Positions 1 through 9,900 of a DNA stretch of 64,000 bases are shown in pieces. Location: positions 1 through 64,000 of the forward strand of contig RECY01000015.1 of NCBI GenBank assembly GCA_007693785.1, written 5' to 3'. The first letter of the stretch is position 1. Every line of letters begins with the position of its first letter. The notes under the pieces were generated by a model. That model saw only the letters and a list, made by a program, of their open reading frames with translations, searched no databases and was not told the DNA's origin. The position numbers and the translations under genes are program-made. The stretch is from Phycisphaerales bacterium (lineage in GTDB: Bacteria > Planctomycetota > Phycisphaerae > Phycisphaerales > UBA1924).

Positions 1-77
1 GCTCGCCTTCCTCAGACGATATCTTGCCCTCATCGATCCGTCAGACACGCCCTAGTGCCCAGTGCCTTCCTCGCCCG

Positions 78-83
78 TATCCT
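78..83 (+). promoter_or_regulatory. -10-like hexamer, STAS gene
   Basis: TATCCT ends 8 nt before the ATG at 92. No Shine-Dalgarno is visible, so the transcript may be leaderless. Support is the recurring pattern in this window. Confidence 0.4.
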
Positions 84-91
84 GTCCCGCG

Positions 92-442
92 ATGATCGAA
101 TCCGCCTACGTCAAGAACGAGCTGATCGAGAACGTCCTGATCGTTCGCCTGCGCACGGACCAGCTCACCGAGCGTGAGACCTCGCCCGTGGTCGAGGACA
201 TCGCCAAGGACGCGCCGGCCTCGGGCTGGAAGGTCGCGATCGATTGCTCCGGCGTCCGGTTCATCGCCTCGGCCGGGATCGGAGCGATGGTGACGATCTG
301 CCGCCAGTGCAAGGAAAAGAACGGGCAGTTCGCGGTGTTCAACGCCTCGCCCGAGATCGCGGAGCTCATCCAGATCATGAAACTCCACAAGCTGTTCAAG
401 GTCGCGCCGGACGAGGCGAAGGCGATCAAGGCGGTGCGGTGA
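92..442 (+). CDS. STAS-domain anti-sigma factor antagonist
   Basis: A 116-residue single STAS domain of the SpoIIAA/RsbV type, normally a phospho-switch that sequesters an anti-sigma kinase in the cytoplasm. The core reads AIDCSGVRFIASAGIGAM; the serine in ASAG (residue 60) sits next to the phosphorylated serine of SpoIIAA, but the Asp-Ser-Ser of the classic motif is Ala-Ser-Ala here. The ATG at 92 is preferred over the GTG at 62 because TATCCT lies 8 nt before it and the family starts there. No serine-kinase partner lies nearby, so the partner is unknown. The family call is solid; the pathway is inferred. Confidence 0.85.
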   Translation: MIESAYVKNELIENVLIVRLRTDQLTERETSPVVEDIAKDAPASGWKVAIDCSGVRFIASAGIGAMVTICRQCKEKNGQFAVFNASPEIAELIQIMKLHKLFKVAPDEAKAIKAVR

Positions 443-499
443 GGCACTAGGCGGGGATTGTTTTTGGGTGTTGCTGACGGTCAACCGAGGGTGCGTGGT

Positions 500-1117
500 T
501 TGCCGCGATTGGTTGTGCTCGTCTCGGGTGGCGGGCGGTCGCTCGCGAACCTGATCGAGCGAACGCGCCTCGCGCCGGGCGATCCGAAGCGGCTGGCGTG
601 TGAGATCGTGCTGGTGATCGCGAGCCGGGATTGCAAAGCGGTCGGGATCGCCGAGCGGGCGGGGATCGAGGCGGCCATCCTTTCTGGCGAGATCCCGGCA
701 GAGGCGCTCGGCGAGCGACTGACGCGCGCCGGGGCCGAGCTTGTCGTGCTCGCGGGGTATCTGCGGAAGCTGCACGTGCCACGGGGGTACGAGGGGCGTG
801 TGCTGAACATCCACCCGGCCCTGCTGCCGGCCTTCGGCGGCCCCGGGATGTACGGGCAGCACGTCCACGAAGCCGTCCTCGAAAGCCACCGCCGAACGGG
901 ACGCCCGACCGACTCGGGGTGCACGGTCCACGTCGTAACCGAGGGGTACGACGAGGGGCCGATCATCGCGCAGGCTCGGTGCCCGATCGAGCCCGGCGAC
1001 ACGCCCGAGACGCTGGCGGCCCGGGTGTTTACGCTGGAGCTGGAAACCTATCCGCGGGCGATCGCCGCTTTTCTCGCCGCGCTGCCCGGTCGCGAGGCGT
1101 CCGCGGAGAGGCTTTGA
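500..1117 (+). CDS. purN: Phosphoribosylglycinamide formyltransferase
   Basis: Transfers a formyl group from 10-formyl-tetrahydrofolate to GAR in purine synthesis. The N-terminus MPRLVVLVSGGGRSLANLIE matches the PurN nucleotide-binding start. Further on are NIHPALLPAF and the conserved SGCTVHVVTEGYDEGPIIAQ segment. The TTG at 500 is chosen because GAGGG (487-491) sits 8 nt upstream and gives 205 residues, the usual family length; an in-frame TTG at 458 would add 14 residues. The stop overlaps the next gene's TTG start (TTGA), so the two are probably co-transcribed. No other pur genes are in the window. Confidence 0.88.
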   Translation: MPRLVVLVSGGGRSLANLIERTRLAPGDPKRLACEIVLVIASRDCKAVGIAERAGIEAAILSGEIPAEALGERLTRAGAELVVLAGYLRKLHVPRGYEGRVLNIHPALLPAFGGPGMYGQHVHEAVLESHRRTGRPTDSGCTVHVVTEGYDEGPIIAQARCPIEPGDTPETLAARVFTLELETYPRAIAAFLAALPGREASAERL

Positions 1118-2298
1118 TCGAACGGTCCGGCGGATCGGACGCCGCGAGGGGCGGCGGCGAGGCGTGGGCTTGGTTTGCTGGAGAGCGTGCCGCGTTGCAA
1201 GACGTCCCGATCGAGCCCGTGCCTTCCGCTTCGTCGCCACACCCGGCGCCGCTTCCTCCGGAGCGTGCGCTCGCGGCGGCCGAGCGGCTGCTGGCGCCGG
1301 GGACGCCGGATCGCGCGCGCGCGGCGCATCGGTTCCTGGATCTGGCGCCGCGGTACGGGATTGATTTCAGCCTGGGGCGTGCGACCCTGGGGGATCGGGC
1401 CGAGGCCCCGGTGCGCCAGGTCTCGCTCGCGGTGCCGAGCCCGGGGCGGACGGCGATGCTGTTTGTCTCCGGGCCGGGGACCGGGGGTGCGTTCGGCGAC
1501 GCGGAGGTGCAGGCCGCCGAGCGGGCGGCCTGCGTCCGAGCCGCGACCAGGGCGATCGCCCCGCTGCGCGCCCCGGACGGCGGGCCCCTGGTCGCCCTCG
1601 CCCAGGCCCTGCCGGAGCCCGGGGAGACCTGGGCGATCCGGGCGTACCGCGAGGCGGGGTTCCGCGAGATCGGCGTGCTGAGCTACCTCCGTCGCCCGCT
1701 GCGGGTGCGCGAGCGGGCGTGGGGCGGGCACGAAGCGATCGAGGCGCGGGGCGCGACGGGCGGCCTTCCGGGAAGCGGCGGGCCGGAACTACCGATCGGA
1801 TGGCGTTTGCGGTCGGTCGCGGCGATCGGCGGGATGGACGCGGCGCGTGCGTCGCTCACGGTCGCGCTCGAACGCTCGTACGTCGACACGCTCGACTGCC
1901 CCGGGCTGTGCGGGCTGCGGGCGACCAGTGACGTGATCGAATCGCACCGCTCCACCGGCGTCTGGAGCCCCGAGCACTGGTTCATCCTCGAGCACGCCCC
2001 CGCGAGCGCCGACGGCCCGGGCGAGCCGCTCGGGGCGCTGCTGCTCAATCCCTCGCCCGAGACCGGCTCGGTCGAACTGGTCTATCTCGGGCTCGCGCCG
2101 GGCGCACGCGGCAAAGGGATCGCGGGCCCGCTGCTCCGGTTCGGGATCGGCTTGGCGGCCCGCACGGGGCTGGGGGAGATCGTCTGCGCGGTCGACCAGG
2201 GGAACACCCCAGCGATGCGTTTGTACGAGCGGTGCGGGTTCTCCGAGCGCGGACGACGACTCGCGTTTGTCGTGGCGCCCGAGAACGCCCCTTCCTGA
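1114..2298 (+). CDS. GNAT-family acetyltransferase, probably tandem domains
   Basis: A 394-residue protein. The last ~100 residues form a typical GNAT fold: VELVYLGLAPGARGKGIAGPL carries the acetyl-CoA pyrophosphate loop (R-G-K-G), followed by N-T-P-A-M-R-L-Y-E-R-C-GF. The middle (around YREAGFREIGVLSYLRRPL) looks like the end of a degenerate first GNAT domain without a clear CoA loop, so this may be a fused pair with one dead half. The TTG start overlaps the purN stop, with GGAGAGG just upstream; a later start is possible. The substrate cannot be read from the sequence. Confidence 0.75.
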   Translation: MIERSGGSDAARGGGEAWAWFAGERAALQDVPIEPVPSASSPHPAPLPPERALAAAERLLAPGTPDRARAAHRFLDLAPRYGIDFSLGRATLGDRAEAPVRQVSLAVPSPGRTAMLFVSGPGTGGAFGDAEVQAAERAACVRAATRAIAPLRAPDGGPLVALAQALPEPGETWAIRAYREAGFREIGVLSYLRRPLRVRERAWGGHEAIEARGATGGLPGSGGPELPIGWRLRSVAAIGGMDAARASLTVALERSYVDTLDCPGLCGLRATSDVIESHRSTGVWSPEHWFILEHAPASADGPGEPLGALLLNPSPETGSVELVYLGLAPGARGKGIAGPLLRFGIGLAARTGLGEIVCAVDQGNTPAMRLYERCGFSERGRRLAFVVAPENAPS

Positions 2299-2573
2299 AC
2301 CCGATCGGCGTCGTGCGGAGCGAACCTCGCACGCCGACGGCGCACACCCGTGTATGCGAAGCGGCTTTTGTGCGGACGACGCCCGCGGACGACTTCCGCC
2401 GGGCGCGTGCGACGCGGGCGTGGGTGGCCTGCCCCAACAGGCGGACGTGGGCGATCGCCCCATGATCGCGAAGGTGTCGCACATCGTTGCTGGCGTGCAA
2501 GTGTCTGGAAACACAGTGTCGGCGCGGGATGTTCACGGGTTTTGCACACCCTGTGCAGCCTGGACGCTCGGGG

Positions 2574-2582
2574 CGTGGATAA
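2574..2582 (-). promoter_or_regulatory. DnaA-box-like nonamer
   Basis: The plus strand reads CGTGGATAA, so the minus strand reads TTATCCACG: 8 of 9 matches to TTATCCACA. An AACAAAAAATT run follows directly. TTTTGCACA at 2540-2548 is a weaker 7/9 match. Could serve oriC or dnaA autoregulation. Confidence 0.45.
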
Positions 2583-2660
2583 CAAAAAATTGCGCGGTCT
2601 AAGCCTAGGAAAAACGGTGCGCAACGTGCGCGCGGGCCTCACCGATCGCGCGATGGGTCG

Positions 2661-2689
2661 TTGCGATGCGCGAGCGAACCCGCTATTGT
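2661..2689 (+). promoter_or_regulatory. Candidate sigma-70 promoter upstream of dnaA
   Basis: TTGCGA (2661-2666) and TATTGT (2684-2689) are separated by 17 nt, each matching 4 of 6 consensus bases. It would give dnaA a leader of about 370 nt that contains hairpins. Confidence 0.35.
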
Positions 2690-3065
2690 TCACCCCTTCG
2701 GCCAAGGACTCGGCCGACACGTCGTTCGGCCCGCATGACGCGGGAATGCTCGCCAACTCGGGCTTTGCCGGTTGCACGCCGGCCGCGGTTTCGCGGCAGG
2801 CTCGGGCGATCGGTCCATCCTGATGACGCGAGCGTGCATCGCCCGGGGGTCGGCCTCGTCGTCAGGCGTTCTGCGCTGTCGTCGGGGGCCGGCGCGCGGT
2901 CGGGCATGACCGAACGACGTGCCGCGGAACGGACTTCCGGTCATTTCAGGGACGGTCGCGCGAGCCGGGGGCTCGTCGGTCGGTTTAGCACATTGCCGCG
3001 TCCGCGGCGGTGTGTCGCCGGTTCGGCGGGCGCGGGTCGCCTTGAGCGCGGGGAGCATGGCGCAT

Positions 3066-5000
3066 ATGAGCACCCGGTCGACGACGGCGAGCCAGACCCT
3101 GGGCCCGGATCGGCGCAAGGCGCAGAGCCTGAAGCGTCCCCCCACGGAAGAACCCGCCGGACAGGTCGAGCCGACCGCTCCCCCATGCAGCCCCGCCCGC
3201 CCGCAGGACGGCGAGCGCGGGGCGGGCGAGCCCGGGCGCGACGAGGCGCGGCGCTCGGGCGGTCGCGCCACGGGGCGCTCGCGTCGCGTCGTGGCCCGGC
3301 GCCTGGTCACCGCCCCTGCGCCCTCGGCGAGCGAAGCCGGCGCGGATCAGGCGAGCGGCGAGCCCACGACGGACGCGCTGGTGCGCATCCGGACGCATCT
3401 GGCGGCCTCGATCGGGACCGAGGCTTTCGAGCGGTACTTCGTCCAGCAGGCGCGCCTCGAGGTGATCGACGGGCAGCTCCGCGTCCACGCGGCCTCGGGG
3501 TTCATCGCGGCGGTCATCGACCGACGCTTCGGCCCGCAGCTCCGCGAGGCGGCGGGCGAGCTCGCGAGCGCAGGGGCGGAGACGGGCGACCGGGTGCGGG
3601 TGCTGATCGACGCCAACGCCGCGGGTGCGGCCGCCGCCAACGAGCGGGCGACGCTTGACGCGCTCCGCCCCCCATCGGCCCCCGACACCCCGAAGGGCAA
3701 CGGGCAGACGGGCGAGGACGACGAGCCCGCGCGTGCCGCAAGCCGACACCACCGCGCGGCCCGCCCCGGTCAGCCGCGCGGCGGCGCGCACACGCCCGGC
3801 GCGCAGGCGGGGGTCGCGCGTCAGCACCGCCTCGAGCGGTTTGTCGTGGGCGAGAGCAACAAGCTCGCCTTTTCCGCGGCCCTGAGCGCCGCCGACCCCG
3901 GGCGCGGGCTCCCGTTCCAGTCGCTGTTCATTCATGGGCCGTGCGGCACGGGCAAGACGCACCTGCTGCAAGGCGTGGCGTCGGCGTTCCGCAAGAACGC
4001 GAGCGGCCCGGCCGCCTCGCCCGGGCGTCACCCGCGTGCGCAGGCGCGGGCGTCGAGCGGCTCGGGCGTGCGGTACATGACCGGCGAGGCGTTCACGAAC
4101 GCGTTCGTGACGGCCGTGCGCGAGGGGAAGATGGACGCGTTCCGCGAGCAGTTCCAGGGCGTGGAGCTGTTCTGCATCGACGACGTGCATTTCGTGAGCA
4201 ACAAGCAGCAGACGCAGCAGGAATTGCAGCACCTGTTCGATCGCCTGGTGTCGGCTGGGGCGCGGGTGGTGATCGCGAGCGACGCGCCGCCGCAGCAGAT
4301 CGAGAAGCTGAGCCGCACGCTGGGGTCGCGTTTTGCGAGCGGGATGGTGGTGCGGATCGACCCGCCGGACGCGGTGCTGCAGCGGACGCTGGTCGAGCGT
4401 TTCGCGCAGGAGCGGAACCTGCCGCTGACGCCGGAGGCGACGGCGTTGATCGCGCAGCGTGCCGGCCGCCTCGGGGCGAGCGTGGGCGGGGCGAGCGTCC
4501 GGGACATCGAGGGGATGCTGACGCAGGTGGACGCGGTGTACCGCTTGCTGCCGGAGCTGTGCGTCGAGCCGGGGCGGATCGGGCCGGGGCTGATCCGCCG
4601 GGCGCTCGGGCTGGGCGCGAACGACGAGGGCTCGCGCCCCGGCGGTTCCGCGTCGGGCGCGACGCCGCGACGCCCGGTCACGCTCGAGACGATCCTGAGC
4701 GAGGTAAGCCGGGAGCTCCGCGTGGAGCGTGAGGAGGTCATGGGTCGGGGTCGCCACAAGCGCGTCGTGATGACCCGGGCGCTGGTGACCCTGCTGTCGC
4801 GCCGGATGACCACCGCGAGCTTCCCGGAGATCGCGCGGGTGCTGGGGCGTCCGAACCACTCGACGGTGATCACCGCCCTGCGCCGGATCGAGGGCCAGGT
4901 CGCGAACGGGGAGATCGTCGGGCTCGGGCTGGAGGCGGACGGGCTGACGATCGGCGAGTTGGCTTCGAAGCTGGAATCGGTGCTCGGGCAGTCGCGGTAG
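3066..5000 (+). CDS. dnaA: Chromosomal replication initiator DnaA
   Basis: Binds DnaA boxes and opens oriC as an ATP-bound filament. The protein has 644 residues, long for the family (about 450-500), because of an N-terminal tail and linkers rich in Pro, Ala and Arg. In order: a domain-I-like segment (IRTHLAASIGTEAFERYFVQ), a disordered linker, the AAA+ domain with Walker A GPCGTGKTHL and Walker B LFCIDDVHFV, and C-terminal domain IV with KRVVMTRALVTLLSRRM and the signature GRPNHSTVITALRRI. The ATG at 3066 has GGGGAG about 11 nt upstream; the ATG at 3057 is too close to it. An open frame continues back to 2919 but is unlikely to be translated. Confidence 0.93.
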   Translation: MSTRSTTASQTLGPDRRKAQSLKRPPTEEPAGQVEPTAPPCSPARPQDGERGAGEPGRDEARRSGGRATGRSRRVVARRLVTAPAPSASEAGADQASGEPTTDALVRIRTHLAASIGTEAFERYFVQQARLEVIDGQLRVHAASGFIAAVIDRRFGPQLREAAGELASAGAETGDRVRVLIDANAAGAAAANERATLDALRPPSAPDTPKGNGQTGEDDEPARAASRHHRAARPGQPRGGAHTPGAQAGVARQHRLERFVVGESNKLAFSAALSAADPGRGLPFQSLFIHGPCGTGKTHLLQGVASAFRKNASGPAASPGRHPRAQARASSGSGVRYMTGEAFTNAFVTAVREGKMDAFREQFQGVELFCIDDVHFVSNKQQTQQELQHLFDRLVSAGARVVIASDAPPQQIEKLSRTLGSRFASGMVVRIDPPDAVLQRTLVERFAQERNLPLTPEATALIAQRAGRLGASVGGASVRDIEGMLTQVDAVYRLLPELCVEPGRIGPGLIRRALGLGANDEGSRPGGSASGATPRRPVTLETILSEVSRELRVEREEVMGRGRHKRVVMTRALVTLLSRRMTTASFPEIARVLGRPNHSTVITALRRIEGQVANGEIVGLGLEADGLTIGELASKLESVLGQSR

Positions 5001-5015
5001 GGCCTCGCCGCCTGC

Positions 5016-5021
5016 TACCCT
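5016..5021 (+). promoter_or_regulatory. -10-like hexamer upstream of the aminotransferase
   Basis: TACCCT just after the dnaA stop. The leader to ATG 5088 would be about 60 nt and contains the palindrome GCCCCGCGGGGC (5024-5035) and a Shine-Dalgarno. Confidence 0.25.
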
Positions 5022-5087
5022 CTGCCCCGCGGGGCGGTGAGGGCGGCTCACGGGCCCGCGCACGCACGGACGCCGGAGGCCCACCGC

Positions 5088-6254
<1,167 letters not shown>

Positions 6255-6281
6255 ACGGGCGAACAGGCCGAGAGCAAAGAC

Positions 6282-7940
6282 TTACAGCCGCACGCCGTGC
6301 AGGCTCAGGTGATGGGCGGCCGTCACGCGGACGGGCACGATCGTCCCCACCAGGCGCTCGGCCTCGCTCGCGTCGGCGTCGAAGAAGACGATGTTGTCGC
6401 CGTCGGTCCGCCCGCTGAGCTGGACCGTGCCTTCCAGTTCCGCCGGCTCGGCTTCGGCGACCGCCACCCCGGGCTCGCGCCCGGCGACGGTCAGCATCAC
6501 CGAGCCGGCGCGACGGATCGCGCCGCTGGTCGCTCCCGCGCTCTTGCGGCTCTTCTTGCTCAAGCCCTCGACGTACACCTCGAACGTCCGCCCCACCTGC
6601 TCGGCGCTGATCGCGCCGGACACCCTCGCCTGCACCGCGAGCAACTCGTTGTTCCGGCGACGCTTCACCTCGTCGGGCACGTCGTCGGGGATCTTGTCGT
6701 ACGCGACGGTGCCGGGGCGCGGGCTGTACTTGAAGATGAAGCAGTTCTTGTAGCGGCTGCGCTCGACCAGCGCGACCGTCGCGTCGAAGTCCGCGTCGGT
6801 CTCGGTCGGGAAGCCGACGATGACGTCGCCCGAGACCATCAGCGGTCGTCCCTTCTCGGGCTCGTCAAGATAACTCCGCGCACGATCCAAGAACTCGTCG
6901 TACTCCGCGACGGTGTACCCGCGGTTCATCATCTTGAGCATGCGGTCGGAGCCGGTCTGGGCCGGGACGTGCAGGTAGCGGCAGATCCGCTCGCGGTCGC
7001 GCATCACCTCCAGCACGTCGTTGCCGAAGTCCCGCGGGTAGCTGGTGACGAACCGGAGGCGACGGATCGCGGGGACCTCCTCGTGGATGCGGTCGAGCAG
7101 CCCGGCGAAGGTCGTGACGCGCTCGCCGGCGAAGGCGTCGCGGTGGTGGCTGCCATTATAGGTGCGCCCTTTTTGCGGCTGGAGGACGCCGCCGAGGCTG
7201 ACGGCCGCCCCGTGCTCATAGCGGTAGTGGTTGACCGTCTGCCCGAGCAGCGTGACCTCGATGACGCCGGCGCCCGCGAGGCGTTTGCACTCGTCGATGA
7301 TGTGCTCGGGCGGGCGGTGGATCTCGGCGCCGCGTGTGAACGGCACCACGCAGTAGGTGCAGAACTTGTTGCACCCGCGCGTGATGCGGACGTAGGCGCT
7401 GGTCCGCCCGGTGCCGGGCGCGGGCGCGTCGACGGGGCTGACCGAGCGGGAGAGGTCGAGCAGTTCGAGCGTGTCCTCGGCCGCCGCGAGGGTCGCGCTG
7501 CGTCGGCTCGCGCTGCCCTGGAGGGCCGTGAGCTTGGCGCTGATGCGCTCGGGCGCGTCGGCATTCAGCGACTCGCGTGTGCGGACGGCGTTGTCGAGCA
7601 GGGCGGGGAGCTTGTCGAGCTCGGCCGGGCCGACCATCAGGTCGACGACCGGCATGCGGTCCATGAGGGCCGCCCCGTCACGCTCGGCCATGCACCCCAG
7701 CACACCCACGACCAGGTTCGGCTCGTCGTGCTTGCGCTGCTTGAGATCCCCCAAACGCGACCAGACCTTCTGCTCGGCCGCCTCACGGACCGAACAGGTG
7801 TTGTACAGCACCACGTCGGCGGCGGCGGGGTCCTGGCTGAAGGCGTAGCCCAGCTCGCGGAGCCGCCCGGCGACGAGCTCGGAGTCGAGCTCGTTCATCT
7901 GGCAGCCGAAGGTTTCGAGATAGACGGTCCGCCCGGGCAT
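6282..7940 (-). CDS. miaB: tRNA 2-methylthio-N6-adenosine-37 synthase MiaB
   Basis: Radical-SAM methylthiotransferase that adds the ms2 group to i6A37 in tRNAs reading UNN codons. It starts VYLETFGCQMNELDSE (N-terminal cluster domain), has CSVREAAEQKVW and LGCMAERDG with further cluster cysteines, then RGCNKFCTYCVVPFTRG with the radical-SAM CxxxCxxC. A TRAM-like domain ends it. At 552 residues it is about 100 longer than most MiaB, because of inserts near residues 135-175 (before the SAM cysteines) and 235-270 (Gly/His/Arg-rich). MiaB is preferred over MtaB or RimO from the start motif and TRAM end. Confidence 0.9.
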   Translation of the reverse strand: MPGRTVYLETFGCQMNELDSELVAGRLRELGYAFSQDPAAADVVLYNTCSVREAAEQKVWSRLGDLKQRKHDEPNLVVGVLGCMAERDGAALMDRMPVVDLMVGPAELDKLPALLDNAVRTRESLNADAPERISAKLTALQGSASRRSATLAAAEDTLELLDLSRSVSPVDAPAPGTGRTSAYVRITRGCNKFCTYCVVPFTRGAEIHRPPEHIIDECKRLAGAGVIEVTLLGQTVNHYRYEHGAAVSLGGVLQPQKGRTYNGSHHRDAFAGERVTTFAGLLDRIHEEVPAIRRLRFVTSYPRDFGNDVLEVMRDRERICRYLHVPAQTGSDRMLKMMNRGYTVAEYDEFLDRARSYLDEPEKGRPLMVSGDVIVGFPTETDADFDATVALVERSRYKNCFIFKYSPRPGTVAYDKIPDDVPDEVKRRRNNELLAVQARVSGAISAEQVGRTFEVYVEGLSKKSRKSAGATSGAIRRAGSVMLTVAGREPGVAVAEAEPAELEGTVQLSGRTDGDNIVFFDADASEAERLVGTIVPVRVTAAHHLSLHGVRL

Positions 7941-7947
7941 GGTGGGA

Positions 7948-7953
7948 AGCGTA
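7948..7953 (-). promoter_or_regulatory. -10-like hexamer, miaB
   Basis: On the minus strand TACGCT ends 7 nt before the miaB ATG (7940). No Shine-Dalgarno is visible; probably leaderless. Confidence 0.4.
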
Positions 7954-8016
7954 GACGCCGGAGCGGGCGATCGCGTCGGCGCGATGGAAACCCGGGCCCG
8001 CGTGCGGCGGCCCCTT

Positions 8017-9810
8017 TCAGCGGGCGTCGCGCAGCGTCCGCCGCCCGGCCAAGGCGCCGCGGAAGGCGTTCTCCAGCTTGGCTTCTTCGACGCGGGCCGG
8101 GTCGAGCTTGCGCGGGAGGATGACGCTGAACATCGAGCCGCGCCCGAGGTCGGAAACGAGCTGCAACTCCGCGTCCAGCACGCCCGCCAGTTCGCGGACG
8201 ATCGCGAGCCCGAGCCCGGTCCCCTGGTGCGCCCGGCTCAGCCCCTCCGAGCCCTGCTCAAACTTTTCGAAGATCCGCGACTGATCCTCCGGCGCGATCC
8301 CGGGGCCCGTGTCGATCACGCTGAACCGCACGCGCTCCTCGCCGCCCAGCACGCCGGGCGGGAGCGGCTCCACACGCAGCGTCACCGTCCCCGCCGGGCC
8401 CGCCCGCCCCGGCGCGGGCGAGGGGATGAACTTCACCGCGTTGCTCAGCAGGTTGAACACGATCTGCTGCAGCTTCCGCGAGTCCGTCTCCACCACCGGC
8501 ACCTGCGGGCTCAGCTCCAGACGCACGTCCACGCCCTTGCGGTCGGCCAGCGGCGAGATCAGCCCCAGCAGGCCCTCGCACACCTCCCGCACAGGCATCG
8601 CCTCGACCCGCAGCTCCACACGACCCGCCTCGATCTTCGCCATCTCCAGCAGGCTCTCGATCATCTCCAGAAGCGAGCGCGACGCGTTGACGATGTTCTG
8701 CAAATAGCGCGTCCGCTTGCCCAGGCTCGCCGGCGGCTCTTCGCCCTCGGGCATCGACTGGATCTCCGCCTTGGCGATGTCCAGCAGCAGCTCCGCGAAG
8801 CCGATGATCGAGTTCATCGGCGTGCGCAGCTCGTGGCTCACCTTCGCCAAAAATTCGCCCTTGATCCGGGCCGACTCGTGCAGCGTGCTGTTGCTCTTGG
8901 CAAGCTCGTTCAGCTTCAGGTCGAGCGCCCGGTTGATGGCGCGGAGCTGCTCGTGCGTCGTCTGCATGTCCGCGAGCATGAGGTTGAACGTCTCGGCCAG
9001 CTCCTCGAACTCGTCCCCGGTGCGGATCGCGCTCCGCGTGTCCAGATGCCCGTCGCGCACCAACTCGGCCGTCTCGCGCAGCTGACGCACCGGGCTCAGA
9101 ATCAAGCGGTGCGTCACCTGATAAAACACCAGCACCGCGAGCCCGAGCACCAAACAGCCGGCGCTGAACAGGTAGACGATGTTGACCCCGAGCTGCTCGG
9201 CCGCCCCGTCGCTGCGACGGGTCAGCGTGATGAGCGAGACGAGCTCGGGCGCTTCTCCCGGCGCGGCCGCGGGCGTGCGCTCGGCGAGGAAGTAGCGGTA
9301 GACGCGGGTGCCCCCGTCCCACCGGGCGGCCTGCCACTCGTCGCGCCGCCCACGCTCCAAGGCCGCGATCGCCCGCCGAAAGACCTGGTCGTTCTCCGCG
9401 AGCTGGCGGGCCTGCTCGAGGCGCAGACGCGTCGCGGGCACGCCCGAGCGCCGCACGCTCCCAGGCGCTTCGCGCCCTGTGCCCAGCTCGGGCGGGCGCT
9501 CCGGGTCGCCCGCCCGCTCGCCGGCGAGCCAGATCTGCACCAGCTCGCGGTGATGCTCGAACTGCCCCTGATTCACCAGCGCGTTCATGCGGAGGAACGG
9601 CACGGTGAGCGCGACCGCGACGATCAGCAGCACCGCGCCGCCGAAGAGCAGCAGGCACTTGTTCGCCAAGCTCACCCGCGGCGGGCGGACCTTGGGCCAA
9701 GCCGGGCGCCACTCGCTCGGCCAGCCGAGGCTCCACGTCGGACGCCACCGCCCGCGCAGCGTGCCCCACCAACCCGGCGGTTCCTTGTTGTCCGGCCAGC
9801 GCTCCGCCAT
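8017..9810 (-). CDS. Membrane sensor histidine kinase (HAMP-HisKA-HATPase)
   Basis: A 597-residue two-component kinase. Order: a Trp/Pro/Arg-rich N-terminus, TM1 about residues 50-70, an extracytoplasmic sensor domain of ~140 residues with no recognised family, TM2 about 205-225, HAMP, a coiled coil, HisKA with the phospho-acceptor His in AKVSHELRTPMNSIIGF, then HATPase with N-box FNLLSNAVKF, G1 DTGPGIAP and G2 GTGLGLAIV. No response regulator is adjacent, so it is an orphan here. The ATG at 9810 is chosen over the upstream frame opening at 9879 because TACGCT sits 7 nt before it. Confidence 0.9.
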   Translation of the reverse strand: MAERWPDNKEPPGWWGTLRGRWRPTWSLGWPSEWRPAWPKVRPPRVSLANKCLLLFGGAVLLIVAVALTVPFLRMNALVNQGQFEHHRELVQIWLAGERAGDPERPPELGTGREAPGSVRRSGVPATRLRLEQARQLAENDQVFRRAIAALERGRRDEWQAARWDGGTRVYRYFLAERTPAAAPGEAPELVSLITLTRRSDGAAEQLGVNIVYLFSAGCLVLGLAVLVFYQVTHRLILSPVRQLRETAELVRDGHLDTRSAIRTGDEFEELAETFNLMLADMQTTHEQLRAINRALDLKLNELAKSNSTLHESARIKGEFLAKVSHELRTPMNSIIGFAELLLDIAKAEIQSMPEGEEPPASLGKRTRYLQNIVNASRSLLEMIESLLEMAKIEAGRVELRVEAMPVREVCEGLLGLISPLADRKGVDVRLELSPQVPVVETDSRKLQQIVFNLLSNAVKFIPSPAPGRAGPAGTVTLRVEPLPPGVLGGEERVRFSVIDTGPGIAPEDQSRIFEKFEQGSEGLSRAHQGTGLGLAIVRELAGVLDAELQLVSDLGRGSMFSVILPRKLDPARVEEAKLENAFRGALAGRRTLRDAR

Positions 9811-9817
9811 CGCATCA

Positions 9818-9823
9818 AGCGTA
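9818..9823 (-). promoter_or_regulatory. -10-like hexamer, histidine kinase
   Basis: TACGCT on the minus strand ends 7 nt before ATG 9810. No Shine-Dalgarno is visible. Confidence 0.4.
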
Positions 9824-9900
9824 CCGAAGCCGACGACCCGGGAAGCGTGCCCGCGCCGACGACGCCGCGTTGACGTCATGGCGACCGCGTCGCACGCCGA

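Larger units (their letters stand above)
2299..3065 (+). other. Gene-free region upstream of dnaA, candidate oriC
   Basis: No convincing coding frame: the ORFs here are short and arginine-rich. Around 2490-2620 it is locally richer in A/T and contains a DnaA-box-like nonamer, the imperfect palindrome TGCACACCCTGTGCA (2543-2557) and an A-run (2581-2590). From 2690 on there are several small hairpins, for example TCGGCC/GGCCGA. Position next to dnaA makes an origin plausible, but only one box is near consensus, so the evidence is thin. Confidence 0.35.
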
